NCBI GenBank assembly: GCA_900553185.1
Contig: USCT01000002.1
Location: 1-64,000 of the forward strand
Direction of reading: 5' to 3'
Origin: an uncultured Bacteroides sp.
GTDB taxonomy: Bacteria > Bacteroidota > Bacteroidia > Bacteroidales > Bacteroidaceae
Length of the DNA: 64,000 nt
A program made the position numbers and the translations under genes. Below are positions 16,458-24,011 of this stretch, piece by piece. How positions within the stretch are numbered: position 1 is the stretch's first letter; the number at the start of each line of letters is the position of its first letter. The notes under the pieces are model-generated. The model searched no databases, was not told the origin of the DNA, and worked only from the letters and a program-made list of their open reading frames with translations.

Positions 16458-16641
16458 TCCGATTCCCCTCCTTTATCAACTTTTCAATGGCCTCCTGTTC
16501 CAGTTTCGTCCAAGAATTGTACCGCATTTTATACATGAATGTCATGTATGAAAAATCACAGACATCGCAACATTTCTTAATAAAAGGTTGTTTTTCCTTC
16601 CGAGTCAAAGATGAATAATAGTCAGATATAACCATATACAT
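16441..16641 (-). CDS. Small phage-type regulator-like protein
   Basis: 66 residues from a Met at 16641 (MYMVISDYYSSLTRKEKQPF). The in-frame extension to 16722 is AT-rich, overlaps the promoter and operators, and is rejected. The body (FIKKCCDVCDFSYMTFMYKMR... KLEQEAIEKLIK) has a helix-turn-helix look typical of short phage early regulators. It overlaps the next gene by 17 bp. It is the first gene leftward of the switch, a position often held by Cro-like or antirepressor proteins. Confidence 0.5.
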   Translation of the reverse strand: MYMVISDYYSSLTRKEKQPFIKKCCDVCDFSYMTFMYKMRYNSWTKLEQEAIEKLIKEGNRNVKPD

Positions 16642-16696
16642 TACTTTTTTGATGTTTATAATTGCTGTTATTGATTTTGTTATTAAATTTATAGTG

Positions 16697-16754
16697 CAAA
16701 CATATAAAATTATATGTTTCAAACATAGTATTCTGTGATTTATAATTACAGAAT
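16697..16754. promoter_or_regulatory. Divergent switch region with two operator palindromes
   Basis: A perfect 10-bp inverted repeat AAACATATAA / TTATATGTTT with a 2-nt spacer (16698-16719) overlaps a minus-strand TATGTTTG -7 box (16697-16704). An extra half-site CAAACATA follows at 16720. A second inverted repeat ATTCTGT / ACAGAAT (16730-16754) lies nearer the plus-strand regulators. The arrangement resembles a lysogeny switch where a repressor shuts the early leftward promoter. Confidence 0.7.
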
Positions 16755-16788
16755 AGTTTTATTTAGACACATTATAATTTATTTTTCA

Positions 16789-17136
16789 ATGTTTAACCCG
16801 CAAAGAATTACAGAATTAATCGAGAATCACAAACTAACAAAAAAAGAGTTTTGTGATGCTGTAAATATAGCTGTACAGACCTTAGATAATACCTTGAAAG
16901 GCTCAGAAATAGGTTGTATGAAATTAGAGCGGATTGCTGATTTCTTTAATGTATCCATGGACTATTTCTATGATAGAGAAAAAACGAAATCACATAATAT
17001 TGGACACAATGTCACAGGAAACCATAATACGATTCAAGGTGGTATAAGCATAAATGAATATGAAAAAGAAATTGCTTATCTAAAAGAACTCTTACAAGAG
17101 AAAGAAAGAACCATTCAAATACTAATGAATAAATGA
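16789..17136 (+). CDS. XRE-family regulator, copy 1 of 3
   Basis: 115 residues from the ATG at 16789; an upstream in-frame start at 16735 would run across an operator and is rejected. The N-terminal HTH (KKEFCDAVNIAVQTLDNTLK) is followed by LERIADFFNVSMDYFYDREK and a C-terminal coiled coil (about 85-115) that probably dimerises. It is the first of three tandem paralogs, 9 bp before the next. Likely a repressor of the leftward operon. Confidence 0.75.
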   Translation: MFNPQRITELIENHKLTKKEFCDAVNIAVQTLDNTLKGSEIGCMKLERIADFFNVSMDYFYDREKTKSHNIGHNVTGNHNTIQGGISINEYEKEIAYLKELLQEKERTIQILMNK

Positions 17137-17145
17137 TTTCCTACT

Positions 17146-17496
17146 ATGTTTAAAGGTTACATCATTAGTTCTTTAATAGAAAATAGCAACGTTAAAAAAG
17201 TTGATGTTTATAGATATGCTAATATTGAGAAAGTTACGCTCGATAACATTATAAAAGGAACATCAATTCCTAACTGCAAAACACTTGAACGTATAGCAGA
17301 TTTCTTCGGTGTATCAATGGATGTATTCTTCAACCGGGAAAAACCCTATGTTTCTATCGGCCATACAATTAATGGGAACGGCAATAAGGTAAGCGGTGAC
17401 ATTCAACTCCATGAATGTCAGAAAGAAATTGAGCACTTGAAAGAATTGCTCAATGAGAAAGAACGATTGATTCAAGTTTTAATGAAAAATGTATAA
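17146..17496 (+). CDS. XRE-family regulator, copy 2 of 3
   Basis: 116 residues, same layout as the previous gene: HTH (about 15-38), LERIADFFGVSMDVFFNREK, a glycine-rich hinge (INGNGNKVSGD) and a C-terminal coiled coil (EIEHLKELLNEKERLIQVL). It overlaps the third copy by 8 bp. The recognition-helix region differs strongly from copy 1, which suggests different operator preference, while the middle and tail are conserved. Confidence 0.75.
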   Translation: MFKGYIISSLIENSNVKKVDVYRYANIEKVTLDNIIKGTSIPNCKTLERIADFFGVSMDVFFNREKPYVSIGHTINGNGNKVSGDIQLHECQKEIEHLKELLNEKERLIQVLMKNV

Positions 17497-17827
17497 TGGC
17501 AATATAATCAAACAACTACTGGCTGAAAAGAAGATTCAGAACAAGGAACTTTTAAATTACCTCGGTACTGAAGCCAATTCTTCTCTCAGCCAGATTGTCA
17601 ACGGGAACCCGACGGTTCGCCGTTTGGAAAAGGTTGCCGATTTCTTCGGCGTATCGATGGACGTATTCTTCAACCGGGAAAAACCCTATCAGACCTTTTC
17701 AACGAATGATTTGAACAACTTACAGTTGTTTAAAGATAAAATTGAATTGCTTGAAAAGCTGCTTGAAGAGAAAGACAAGCGAATAGCCCTCCTTGAAAAT
17801 CTGAATCAAGCACTTTCAAAAAAGTAA
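17489..17827 (+). CDS. XRE-family regulator, copy 3 of 3
   Basis: 112 residues, paralog of the two preceding genes: HTH (KQLLAEKKIQNKELLNYLGT), LEKVADFFGVSMDVFFNREK shared nearly exactly with copy 2, and a coiled-coil tail (LLEKLLEEKDKRIALLENL). The hinge seen in copies 1 and 2 is missing. It ends about 75 bp before the tRNA-like fragment, so it is the last gene of the element on this side. Confidence 0.75.
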   Translation: MYNGNIIKQLLAEKKIQNKELLNYLGTEANSSLSQIVNGNPTVRRLEKVADFFGVSMDVFFNREKPYQTFSTNDLNNLQLFKDKIELLEKLLEEKDKRIALLENLNQALSKK

Positions 17828-17903
17828 ATTCAGACATATATCAGACAACAAAAAAGTATAGAAAACTAACCCTCGAAAGCGGTAACAGCTTACCAATCAT
17901 ACC

Positions 17904-17955
17904 CGGGATGACTGATAAGATCTTTCTAAAAAGTTCGAGTCTCTCTTCCCGTGCA
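17904..17955 (+). other. tRNA 3'-end-like fragment, candidate right attachment site
   Basis: A T-loop-like TTCGAGT (17934-17940) is followed by an acceptor-like run ending CCCGTGCA (17948-17955). CGGGATG (17904-17910) could pair with CTTCCCG in six of seven positions. A full tRNA does not fold: D- and anticodon-arm sequence is missing. Phages often leave such a 3' fragment when they insert into a tRNA gene. It lies exactly between the last element gene and chromosomal genes. Confidence 0.35.
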
Positions 17956-17960
17956 AGAAC

Positions 17961-17996
17961 AAAAAGCTGTAACTGAATAAGTTGCAGCTTTTATCT
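17961..17996 (+). terminator. Intrinsic terminator after the tRNA-like fragment
   Basis: Stem AAAAGCTG-t-AACT / AGTT-g-CAGCTTTT with a 5-nt loop and a T-rich 3' side, 6 bp after the tRNA-like fragment. It would suit the original tRNA transcript, and it also closes the XRE operon. Confidence 0.7.
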
Positions 17997-18024
17997 GTTT
18001 ATAGGTCGGACAAATTACGGACAT

Positions 18025-18408
18025 TCATTGTTCCTTGAACTGCTCCAGTAGTTCATTACATCTTTTCACATGCTTCCTGTACCGCAGCAGAGTTATCACA
18101 ACGACCAAGACAGTAGAAATAATTCCTGACAGAGTGATCAAGTGTACAGTTGCAGGATTCTCTGCCTGAGCACACAATCGACTATAGATATATGCAAGCA
18201 TAACAGTTAAAGGGATAACACCGATAATCAACGACCGGATATAAAATTTACGATACCCGGCAATCTTTTCTGTCACCGTCCGTACATCATCGTTCAAAAG
18301 ATTATCCATTTCCAAATTTCGGTTAATCCACCATGTGATACCCAAATCAACCAAAGCCCACAACAAGACCAACGATTCCCACATCCTAAAACGAGTCTCA
18401 TTAAGCAC
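18025..18408 (-). CDS. Membrane protein, unknown function
   Basis: 127 residues from a GTG start; an internal ATG at residue 9 is possible. Three hydrophobic segments are visible: about 9-29, 57-78 and 90-108. The tail is charged (RYRKHVKRCNELLEQFKEQ). The frame is the same as the preceding gene and begins 15 bp after its stop, so it could be an N-terminally truncated protein or the read-on part of a larger gene split by a stop. No family recognised. Confidence 0.55.
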   Translation of the reverse strand: MLNETRFRMWESLVLLWALVDLGITWWINRNLEMDNLLNDDVRTVTEKIAGYRKFYIRSLIIGVIPLTVMLAYIYSRLCAQAENPATVHLITLSGIISTVLVVVITLLRYRKHVKRCNELLEQFKEQ

Positions 18409-18423
18409 AAAACCTCTGACAAG

Positions 18424-19071
18424 TCAGTCTGCCACGAATATCCATCGAAAACACGGTACAGGCAATGACTTCCGAAACGATACAGACCCATACTGTCTCC
18501 ACGGCAATTCAGGCACCTGCTTCGTATTATCTTCCCACACCTGCCAGTCATTTATCAGATTTATCAGTCTTGCAACAGCCTGAGTACAGCTTTCCGGATA
18601 TGCCAGAAACTGTACAAACCAAAGTTTCTGCCGCTGTACATATTTTGCATAAAAACGATGTCCGTCAACCCTCTCGTTATCAACGTAAAGCGGACCTGAA
18701 AGAACAAAACTATCTGAACCGCAACGTCGGCTAGTTGCATGCAGCTGCTTGGCAAAAACATCCATTCCCTGCCGTAACGTAAGATTATCTGCATTAAGCA
18801 TAACAAAAACAGTCTGAACAATTTTTTCTACATTCCAGAAATAGAATTGACAACACCCCTTCTCTTTTATCAACGAATCAGGAACCTGTTCAAAAAATGA
18901 AGGATAGCGTATAGCATAACCATAAAAATCATCACGATAGGTATTCATACTTGTAGTATTCATGACTTGTTCCAGCTTATCAGGAAAAGAAATCTCCTTC
19001 CCCTCATTTTGAGAGACGAAAACAGACACAGTTACGAATGCAAGAAAAAGAATAACGATGAATCGTCGCAT
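18424..19071 (-). CDS. Exported protein, unknown function
   Basis: 215 residues from the Met at 19071, which gives a normal signal peptide (MRRFIVILFLAFVTVSVFVS). The mature part begins EGKEISFPDKLEQVMN, and the body (YRDDFYGYAIRYPSFFEQVP, then a GCCQFYFWN segment) resembles exported proteins that help with host or surface stress, but the family is not certain. The C-terminus (PWRQYGSVSFRKSLPVPCF) looks less ordered and may be frameshifted. A TAACTTTG -7 box stands at 19138-19145. Confidence 0.55.
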   Translation of the reverse strand: MRRFIVILFLAFVTVSVFVSQNEGKEISFPDKLEQVMNTTSMNTYRDDFYGYAIRYPSFFEQVPDSLIKEKGCCQFYFWNVEKIVQTVFVMLNADNLTLRQGMDVFAKQLHATSRRCGSDSFVLSGPLYVDNERVDGHRFYAKYVQRQKLWFVQFLAYPESCTQAVARLINLINDWQVWEDNTKQVPELPWRQYGSVSFRKSLPVPCFRWIFVAD

Positions 19072-19503
19072 TCCGATGTAGTGACCAGTTATGTTCATAC
19101 CTTTTGTACCACAAATCCATTATTTTAAACGTGATAACAAAGTTACGTGAACAGTTTCCAACAAGAAAAAATTCTCACTGACATTACGCTGACATTTACC
19201 AGACACCTCTATATACCTAAACGATACCGTTTATCTCGACACTCATAAACAGAATAAAATCACACCTCCTAAACACAGCAGCAAACATTCTCCTATGATT
19301 CATCAGTCAATTGACACTGGAGTATTCCGAAAAACATGTTATACGATAAGTATGCAATATAAAGGAACACTACTGCTCAAAATATCCCAGGAAAGGAAGT
19401 GACGACACAGAAAATTGGACGGCAGGACCTTCAACTGAAACATGCAAAACAAAAATGCAGACCTCTTAAAAAAAGCCTGCACCTATAAGACTAACCTTTC
19501 TCC
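19072..19503. other. Intergenic, 432 bp
   Basis: Contains the probable promoter of the exported-protein gene (TAACTTTG at 19138-19145, minus) and the queE terminator at 19451-19481. Nothing else gene-like is seen; the middle (19170-19440) is unremarkable. Confidence 0.6.
19451..19481 (-). terminator. Terminator of queD-queE
   Basis: Stem TGCAG / CTGCA about 22 bp past the queE stop, with T-rich sequence on the minus-strand 3' side. The stem is short, so efficiency is uncertain. Confidence 0.5.
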
Positions 19504-20049
19504 TTATAGAATATGAATCAGCTTGTGTGTCTGAAGACTCAGACGCCACTGTGGATGTGCCTGGATATAAGCTACAACCTCGTCAGTATTCTGACACGAA
19601 CACGGCTGCAAGAAATAATGGCTGGCAGACAAAACCAAATAAGGTGAAACATCCTGCCCCACATAAACCACTTTTACCTCATCCATCCGATCCAGGCATA
19701 CAGGAGCCCCTTGCTTGGGCGAACACGTTACCCAATCAATATTTGCCGGTAACTTCCGGGTACCGTTTGTTTCAATACAAACATATTTTCCTATTCGGTG
19801 CAACGCATCCACCAACGCCTCATCAACCCATAATCCCGGCTCACCTCCCGTCAGAATAACTGTCCGGCAAGGATATTTCTGTACTTCGGAAAGAATTTCC
19901 TCATCAGACATTTCAACCCCTGTTTCATGACGGGTATCGCAAAACTCACAGCGAAGATTACAACCGGAAAAACGAACAAAAACCGCCGCTGTCCCCGTAT
20001 AAAAGCCTTCTCCCTGCAGGCTATAGAATATTTCATTAATCTTTTTCAT
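19504..20049 (-). CDS. queE: 7-carboxy-7-deazaguanine synthase
   Basis: 181 residues. Radical-SAM enzyme that converts 6-carboxytetrahydropterin to 7-carboxy-7-deazaguanine in queuosine synthesis. The iron-sulfur cysteines are in FSGCNLRCEFCDTRH (CxxxCxxC variant near 30-38) and the SAM-binding TGGEPG follows near 68-73; the substrate-side CSPKQGAP is also present. Length is normal for the short QueE form. It overlaps queD by 14 bp and follows it in one operon. Confidence 0.92.
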   Translation of the reverse strand: MKKINEIFYSLQGEGFYTGTAAVFVRFSGCNLRCEFCDTRHETGVEMSDEEILSEVQKYPCRTVILTGGEPGLWVDEALVDALHRIGKYVCIETNGTRKLPANIDWVTCSPKQGAPVCLDRMDEVKVVYVGQDVSPYLVLSASHYFLQPCSCQNTDEVVAYIQAHPQWRLSLQTHKLIHIL

Positions 20050-20368
20050 AAATCACGGTATTACCGGCAGACTCCTGAACTTCTACCTTGAAACAGTGAG
20101 GAATACGCTCGCATATCCAGCGGGCAATGTTTTCTGCCGTAGGATTACAAGGAAGGATATCATTCAGATTCTGATGATCAAGCTGTCCCATCACTACTTC
20201 CTTGATATGAGTAAAATCTACCACCATTCCGTCTGCATTCAGTTCCTTGGAACGACAGTACACGGTAATTATCCAGTTGTGACCATGCAAATTCTCGCAC
20301 TTGCTCCGATAAGAAAGATTCAACCGATGAGACGCCGAAACCTCCATGCGTTTGATAACAGTATACAT
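20036..20368 (-). CDS. queD: 6-carboxytetrahydropterin synthase
   Basis: 110 residues from the Met at 20368 (MYTVIKRMEVSASHRLNL); upstream codons in frame are not family-like. QueD makes 6-carboxytetrahydropterin from dihydroneopterin triphosphate, the step before QueE. Zinc and catalytic residues are visible: SASHRL, then the catalytic Cys and two His in KCENLHGHNW, DFTHIK, and the final VQESAGNTV. The frame runs into queE with a 14-bp overlap. Confidence 0.92.
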   Translation of the reverse strand: MYTVIKRMEVSASHRLNLSYRSKCENLHGHNWIITVYCRSKELNADGMVVDFTHIKEVVMGQLDHQNLNDILPCNPTAENIARWICERIPHCFKVEVQESAGNTVIYEKD

Positions 20369-20555
20369 AAGCTTATGTGTCTTTAAAAACATTAAACATT
20401 GAATTTGCACTTAATGTCACCTCAGTGCCCGACAAAAATACAAAGAATTCGTGAAACCAAGAAAGACGAAACCGATAAGAGGAAAAAATAACTGCAAATC
20501 CGAATAAAAATGCGAAAATATTACGCAAATATTTTTGCGTTTCTCACCAATCCAC

Positions 20556-20563
20556 TATATTTG
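20556..20563 (+). promoter_or_regulatory. -7 box of the coiled-coil gene-zapA operon
   Basis: TATATTTG matches TAnnTTTG and lies about 20 bp before the first start codon, so the 5' leader is short. No clear -33 element was chosen. Confidence 0.5.
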
Positions 20564-20583
20564 TATACAATTTTGGTGTACTG

Positions 20584-20877
20584 ATGACGGAAGAAGACAA
20601 AAGGCTAATAAATACTTTTGAAGGAAAATTGAGACATCTGATGTTCCTGTACGACGAATTGAAAAAAGAAAATGTCTCCCTTCGCCAGCTTCTTTCCCAG
20701 AAAGAGGCAGAACTGGCACGTCTGGAAAATAGCCGGAAAGAATTGGAAGAACAATACACCAACTTGAAAATGGCCCGCATAATCAGTATCAATGACAGTG
20801 AGCTCAGAGATACCAAACAACGATTGGCGAGGCTTGTGCGTGAAGTCGACAAATGTATCGCTTTGCTGAATGAATAA
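20584..20877 (+). CDS. Coiled-coil protein upstream of zapA
   Basis: 97 residues, almost wholly one coiled coil (LMFLYDELKKENVSLRQLLS then EAELARLENSRKELEEQYTN), ending with a second helix. No membrane segment. It lies 29 bp upstream of zapA in one operon. Size and position recall ZapB-like Z-ring helper proteins, but there is no sequence signature to prove this. Probably cytosolic and linked to cell division. Confidence 0.65.
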   Translation: MTEEDKRLINTFEGKLRHLMFLYDELKKENVSLRQLLSQKEAELARLENSRKELEEQYTNLKMARIISINDSELRDTKQRLARLVREVDKCIALLNE

Positions 20878-20906
20878 ACGACAAGACAACCGGTAAAGGA
20901 TTCAAT

Positions 20907-21203
20907 ATGGACGACAAAATGAAAATTCACTTGCTGATTGACAATGATCGGTATCCACTGACCATCCGCCGTGAGGATGAAGTGATCTATCGTGAAGCTG
21001 CCCGTCAGATTGACTATAAACTAAACAAATACCGCAGGCTTTATCCTGAGTTCAATACGGCCCGGCATTGGGCAATGGCAGCCTTGGAGCTGGCATTCGA
21101 AAATGTTTCACTAAAGGACCGTAACGATACGCAGCCATATTTGGAAAAACTGAAACAACTGGAGAAAGACATTGATGACTGCATCAGAAAAGATACGGAA
21201 TAA
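20907..21203 (+). CDS. zapA: Cell division protein ZapA
   Basis: 98 residues. ZapA bundles FtsZ filaments at mid-cell. The N-terminal beta part (MKIHLLIDNDRYPLTIRRED) and the helix with YREAARQIDYKLNKYR are family-typical; the C-terminal helix (EKLKQLEKDIDDCI) forms the tetramer coiled coil. It follows the coiled-coil gene and is followed by a strong terminator, then rny. Confidence 0.85.
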   Translation: MDDKMKIHLLIDNDRYPLTIRREDEVIYREAARQIDYKLNKYRRLYPEFNTARHWAMAALELAFENVSLKDRNDTQPYLEKLKQLEKDIDDCIRKDTE

Positions 21204-21225
21204 CGTTTAGTCTATAACAAAAGAA

Positions 21226-21290
21226 ACATCACGCACAAACTAGCAGCCGGATTTATAAATCTGGCAGAAAGTTTGTGCGTTTTTTTATAT
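21226..21290 (+). terminator. Strong terminator after zapA
   Basis: A long hairpin pairs CGCACAAACT with AGTTTGTGCG around an inner stem of the GCCGGATTT / AAATCTGGC type, then a T-tract. No 6S RNA-like structure was recognised in the 100-bp gap. Confidence 0.8.
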
Positions 21291-21310
21291 TACGTTATTA
21301 TTTAAAAAAA

Positions 21311-22846
21311 ATGGGTATAACAATCATCGTAGCCGTAGTGACCTTCCTGATTGGAGGGGCTCTTTCATATATCTTTTTCAAGCATGGCTTGAGAACGAAA
21401 TATGACAACATCCTGAAAGAGGCTGAAAATGAAGCCGAAGTGATTAAAAAGAACAAGTTGCTGGAAGTCAAGGAAAAATTCTTGAACAAAAAAGCCGACC
21501 TGGAAAAAGAAGTAGCCATACGTAACCAGAAAATCCAGCAGGCAGAAAACAAGCTGAAACAGCGCGAAATGGTACTGAATCAGAAAAATGAAGAACTGCA
21601 ACGCAAACGGAACGAAACGGATGCCATCAAGGAAAACCTCGATGCACAGCTGGTGATCATCGAAAAGAAAAAAGAAGAATTAGATACACTGCAATCCAAG
21701 GAACGTGAAAAACTGGAAGCAATTTCCGGACTTTCTGCCGAAGAAGCCAAGGAACGCCTGGTAGAATCCTTGAAGGAGGAAGCCAAGACACAGGCTCAGT
21801 CATACATCAACGACATCATGGACGATGCCAAACTGACAGCCAACCGCGAAGCCAAACGTATCGTGATTCAGTCTATTCAGCGGGTAGCAACAGAAACAGC
21901 CATCGAAAATTCCGTTACCGTATTCCATATTGAATCCGACGAAATAAAAGGACGTATCATCGGTCGTGAAGGACGTAACATCCGGGCACTTGAAGCCGCT
22001 ACAGGAGTAGAAATCGTAGTAGACGATACTCCGGAAGCCATCGTACTTTCAGCATTCGACCCGGTTCGCCGCGAAATTGCCCGTCTGGCACTGCACCAGT
22101 TGGTAACCGACGGACGTATCCATCCGGCCCGCATCGAAGAAGTGGTAGCCAAAGTACGCAAGCATGTAGAAGACGAAATTATCGAAACCGGTAAACGTAC
22201 AACCATCGATTTGGGTATACACGGCCTGCACCCGGAACTGATCCGTATCATCGGTAAGATGAAATACCGTTCCTCTTACGGACAGAACCTGTTACAACAT
22301 GCGCGTGAAACTGCCAATCTGTGTGCAGTAATGGCCTCCGAATTGGGTCTGAACCCGAAAAAGGCAAAGCGTGCCGGTCTGTTGCATGATATTGGAAAGG
22401 TACCTGACGAAGAACCGGAATTGCCACATGCACTGTTGGGCATGAAACTGGCCGAGAAATACAAAGAAAAGCCGGATATCTGCAATGCCATCGGCGCTCA
22501 CCACGATGAGGTGGAAATGACCAGTTTGCTGGCTCCTATCGTACAAGTCTGTGATGCCATCTCCGGTGCCCGTCCGGGTGCGCGACGCGAAATCGTAGAA
22601 GCATACATCAAACGTCTGAATGACCTGGAACAGCTGGCCATGTCTTATCCGGGAGTAACTAAGACCTATGCCATCCAAGCGGGCCGTGAGCTTCGTGTTA
22701 TTGTCGGTGCCGATAAGATTGACGACAAACAGACTGAAAGCCTGTCTACAGAAATCGCCAAGAAGATTCAGGATGAAATGACTTATCCGGGACAGGTTAA
22801 GATTACGGTTATCCGTGAGACACGTGCGGTAAGCTTTGCCAAATAA
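21311..22846 (+). CDS. rny: Ribonuclease Y
   Basis: 511 residues from the Met at 21311, which gives the expected N-terminal membrane anchor ([16 protein letters not shown]). Endoribonuclease that starts mRNA decay at the inner membrane. Domains in order: anchor (1-25), long coiled coil (about 30-185), KH RNA-binding domain (about 200-270; [20 protein letters not shown]) and HD metal phosphohydrolase domain (about 330-425; [12 protein letters not shown] and HHDEVEM). Length and residues are normal. Confidence 0.95.
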   Translation: MGITIIVAVVTFLIGGALSYIFFKHGLRTKYDNILKEAENEAEVIKKNKLLEVKEKFLNKKADLEKEVAIRNQKIQQAENKLKQREMVLNQKNEELQRKRNETDAIKENLDAQLVIIEKKKEELDTLQSKEREKLEAISGLSAEEAKERLVESLKEEAKTQAQSYINDIMDDAKLTANREAKRIVIQSIQRVATETAIENSVTVFHIESDEIKGRIIGREGRNIRALEAATGVEIVVDDTPEAIVLSAFDPVRREIARLALHQLVTDGRIHPARIEEVVAKVRKHVEDEIIETGKRTTIDLGIHGLHPELIRIIGKMKYRSSYGQNLLQHARETANLCAVMASELGLNPKKAKRAGLLHDIGKVPDEEPELPHALLGMKLAEKYKEKPDICNAIGAHHDEVEMTSLLAPIVQVCDAISGARPGARREIVEAYIKRLNDLEQLAMSYPGVTKTYAIQAGRELRVIVGADKIDDKQTESLSTEIAKKIQDEMTYPGQVKITVIRETRAVSFAK

Positions 22847-22877
22847 GTAACACACAAAAAGAATCCTATATATACAG

Positions 22878-22931
22878 ACAGCGGACAGAACTGTTTCGGC
22901 ATAATACAGTCAAGTCCGCTGTTTTTATTTT
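22878..22931 (+). terminator. Terminator of rny
   Basis: Stem ACAGCGGAC / GTCCGCTGT followed by TTTTTATTTT, about 30 bp after the rny stop. It may also serve the convergent patatin gene. Confidence 0.75.
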
Positions 22932-22966
22932 ATAAGACACACTAAGGGAATAACCTATCCCAGCTT

Positions 22967-23863
22967 TTACTCCTTGCCTTTCCCATCAGAACCTGTATCA
23001 GAAGATTTCTTTTCATGAGACAAATAAGGCGAAAGTACTTTCTCGGCACACTGATACCCTTCTTCGTATAAAGCCGTAAGCTTCTTGACATCCTTTTCAA
23101 TACGGTTTACCGTAACTTTATGTTCCGGCCGTATTGCCAGAATCCGCCCTTCAGCTTCCATTTTTTCCACCATTTCAAGCTGCTGGTTGTACACCTCGCA
23201 ACGCCGGCTCAACAACAGGCGCAAACGAGGATACCTGCGATAAATAAACCGTGGTACCCGTATATCACGTTCCGTCTTACGAAATCCCAGGTTGCGGGTC
23301 AGTACAACCACATTGTATGCATATCCCTGTTCAACGGCCCGAAGAACCGGAATGGAATCCACGATGCCTCCATCCAGCATCGGACGACCGTCTACATACG
23401 TAATCGGACATACATACGGAAGACTGCTCGAAGCTTTTGCTATCCGGACCAGACGCTCTTTGTCTTTACGTTCTTCCAGGTAACAGGCACGTCCCGTCAC
23501 ACAATTGGTGGTAACCATTTCAAAACGCATCGGATTCTTGAAGCAAGCTTCATAATCAAAAGGAAGAATCTCTTCTGGAAAAGCCTCATACAGTAAATGC
23601 TGATCCAGAATGCTATGCTGATACCATAAATATTTCAGTCCGATATAATGATACTTAGCCATCATATCAATGTTGCTGTACTTAGCTCTGCCACGTTGTC
23701 GAGATACAAAGGAAAGTCCGTTGCATGCACCTGCGGATACACCTATTCCATAAGGAAATTCAATACCCTGGTCCAACATATAATCTAATACGCCACAAGT
23801 AAAGACACCACGCATACCTCCACCTTCCAGCACAAGTCCCATTTTCCGGAAATCTACCAACAT
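22967..23863 (-). CDS. Patatin-like phospholipase
   Basis: 298 residues. Serine lipid hydrolase of the patatin family with a Ser-Asp dyad. Visible: oxyanion loop LEGGGMRGVFTCG (near 13-25), nucleophile GVSAGACNG (near 43) and catalytic DGGIVDS (near 165). There is no signal peptide, so it probably acts in the cytosol; the substrate is unknown. The C-terminus (about 240-298) is charged and helical, ending in a low-complexity SSDTGSDGKGKE tail. Confidence 0.88.
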   Translation of the reverse strand: MLVDFRKMGLVLEGGGMRGVFTCGVLDYMLDQGIEFPYGIGVSAGACNGLSFVSRQRGRAKYSNIDMMAKYHYIGLKYLWYQHSILDQHLLYEAFPEEILPFDYEACFKNPMRFEMVTTNCVTGRACYLEERKDKERLVRIAKASSSLPYVCPITYVDGRPMLDGGIVDSIPVLRAVEQGYAYNVVVLTRNLGFRKTERDIRVPRFIYRRYPRLRLLLSRRCEVYNQQLEMVEKMEAEGRILAIRPEHKVTVNRIEKDVKKLTALYEEGYQCAEKVLSPYLSHEKKSSDTGSDGKGKE

Positions 23864-23965
23864 AATCGTTCAGTTTTTGTATGAATTAATAAGTCTATCT
23901 GTGTTATAATACCGCAAATATACATTTTTCAGCCGAAAAGCCTATTTTTTATCTAAATTTATTAC

Positions 23966-23973
23966 TATTTTTG
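23966..23973 (+). promoter_or_regulatory. -7 box of the aminopeptidase gene
   Basis: TATTTTTG, matching TAnnTTTG, about 38 bp before the start codon of the downstream peptidase. Confidence 0.5.
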
Positions 23974-24011
23974 CAACATTGTTGACAATATAGACCATTA
24001 ACTGATAAATT

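Noticed and set aside
17881..17960. Complete tRNA gene
   Set aside because: Only a T-loop and acceptor-like stem are seen; D and anticodon arms do not fold.
20369..20583. preQ1 riboswitch upstream of queD
   Set aside because: No compact H-type pseudoknot with the conserved A-rich tail was found; only a short ACGCAAA/TTTGCGT hairpin is present.
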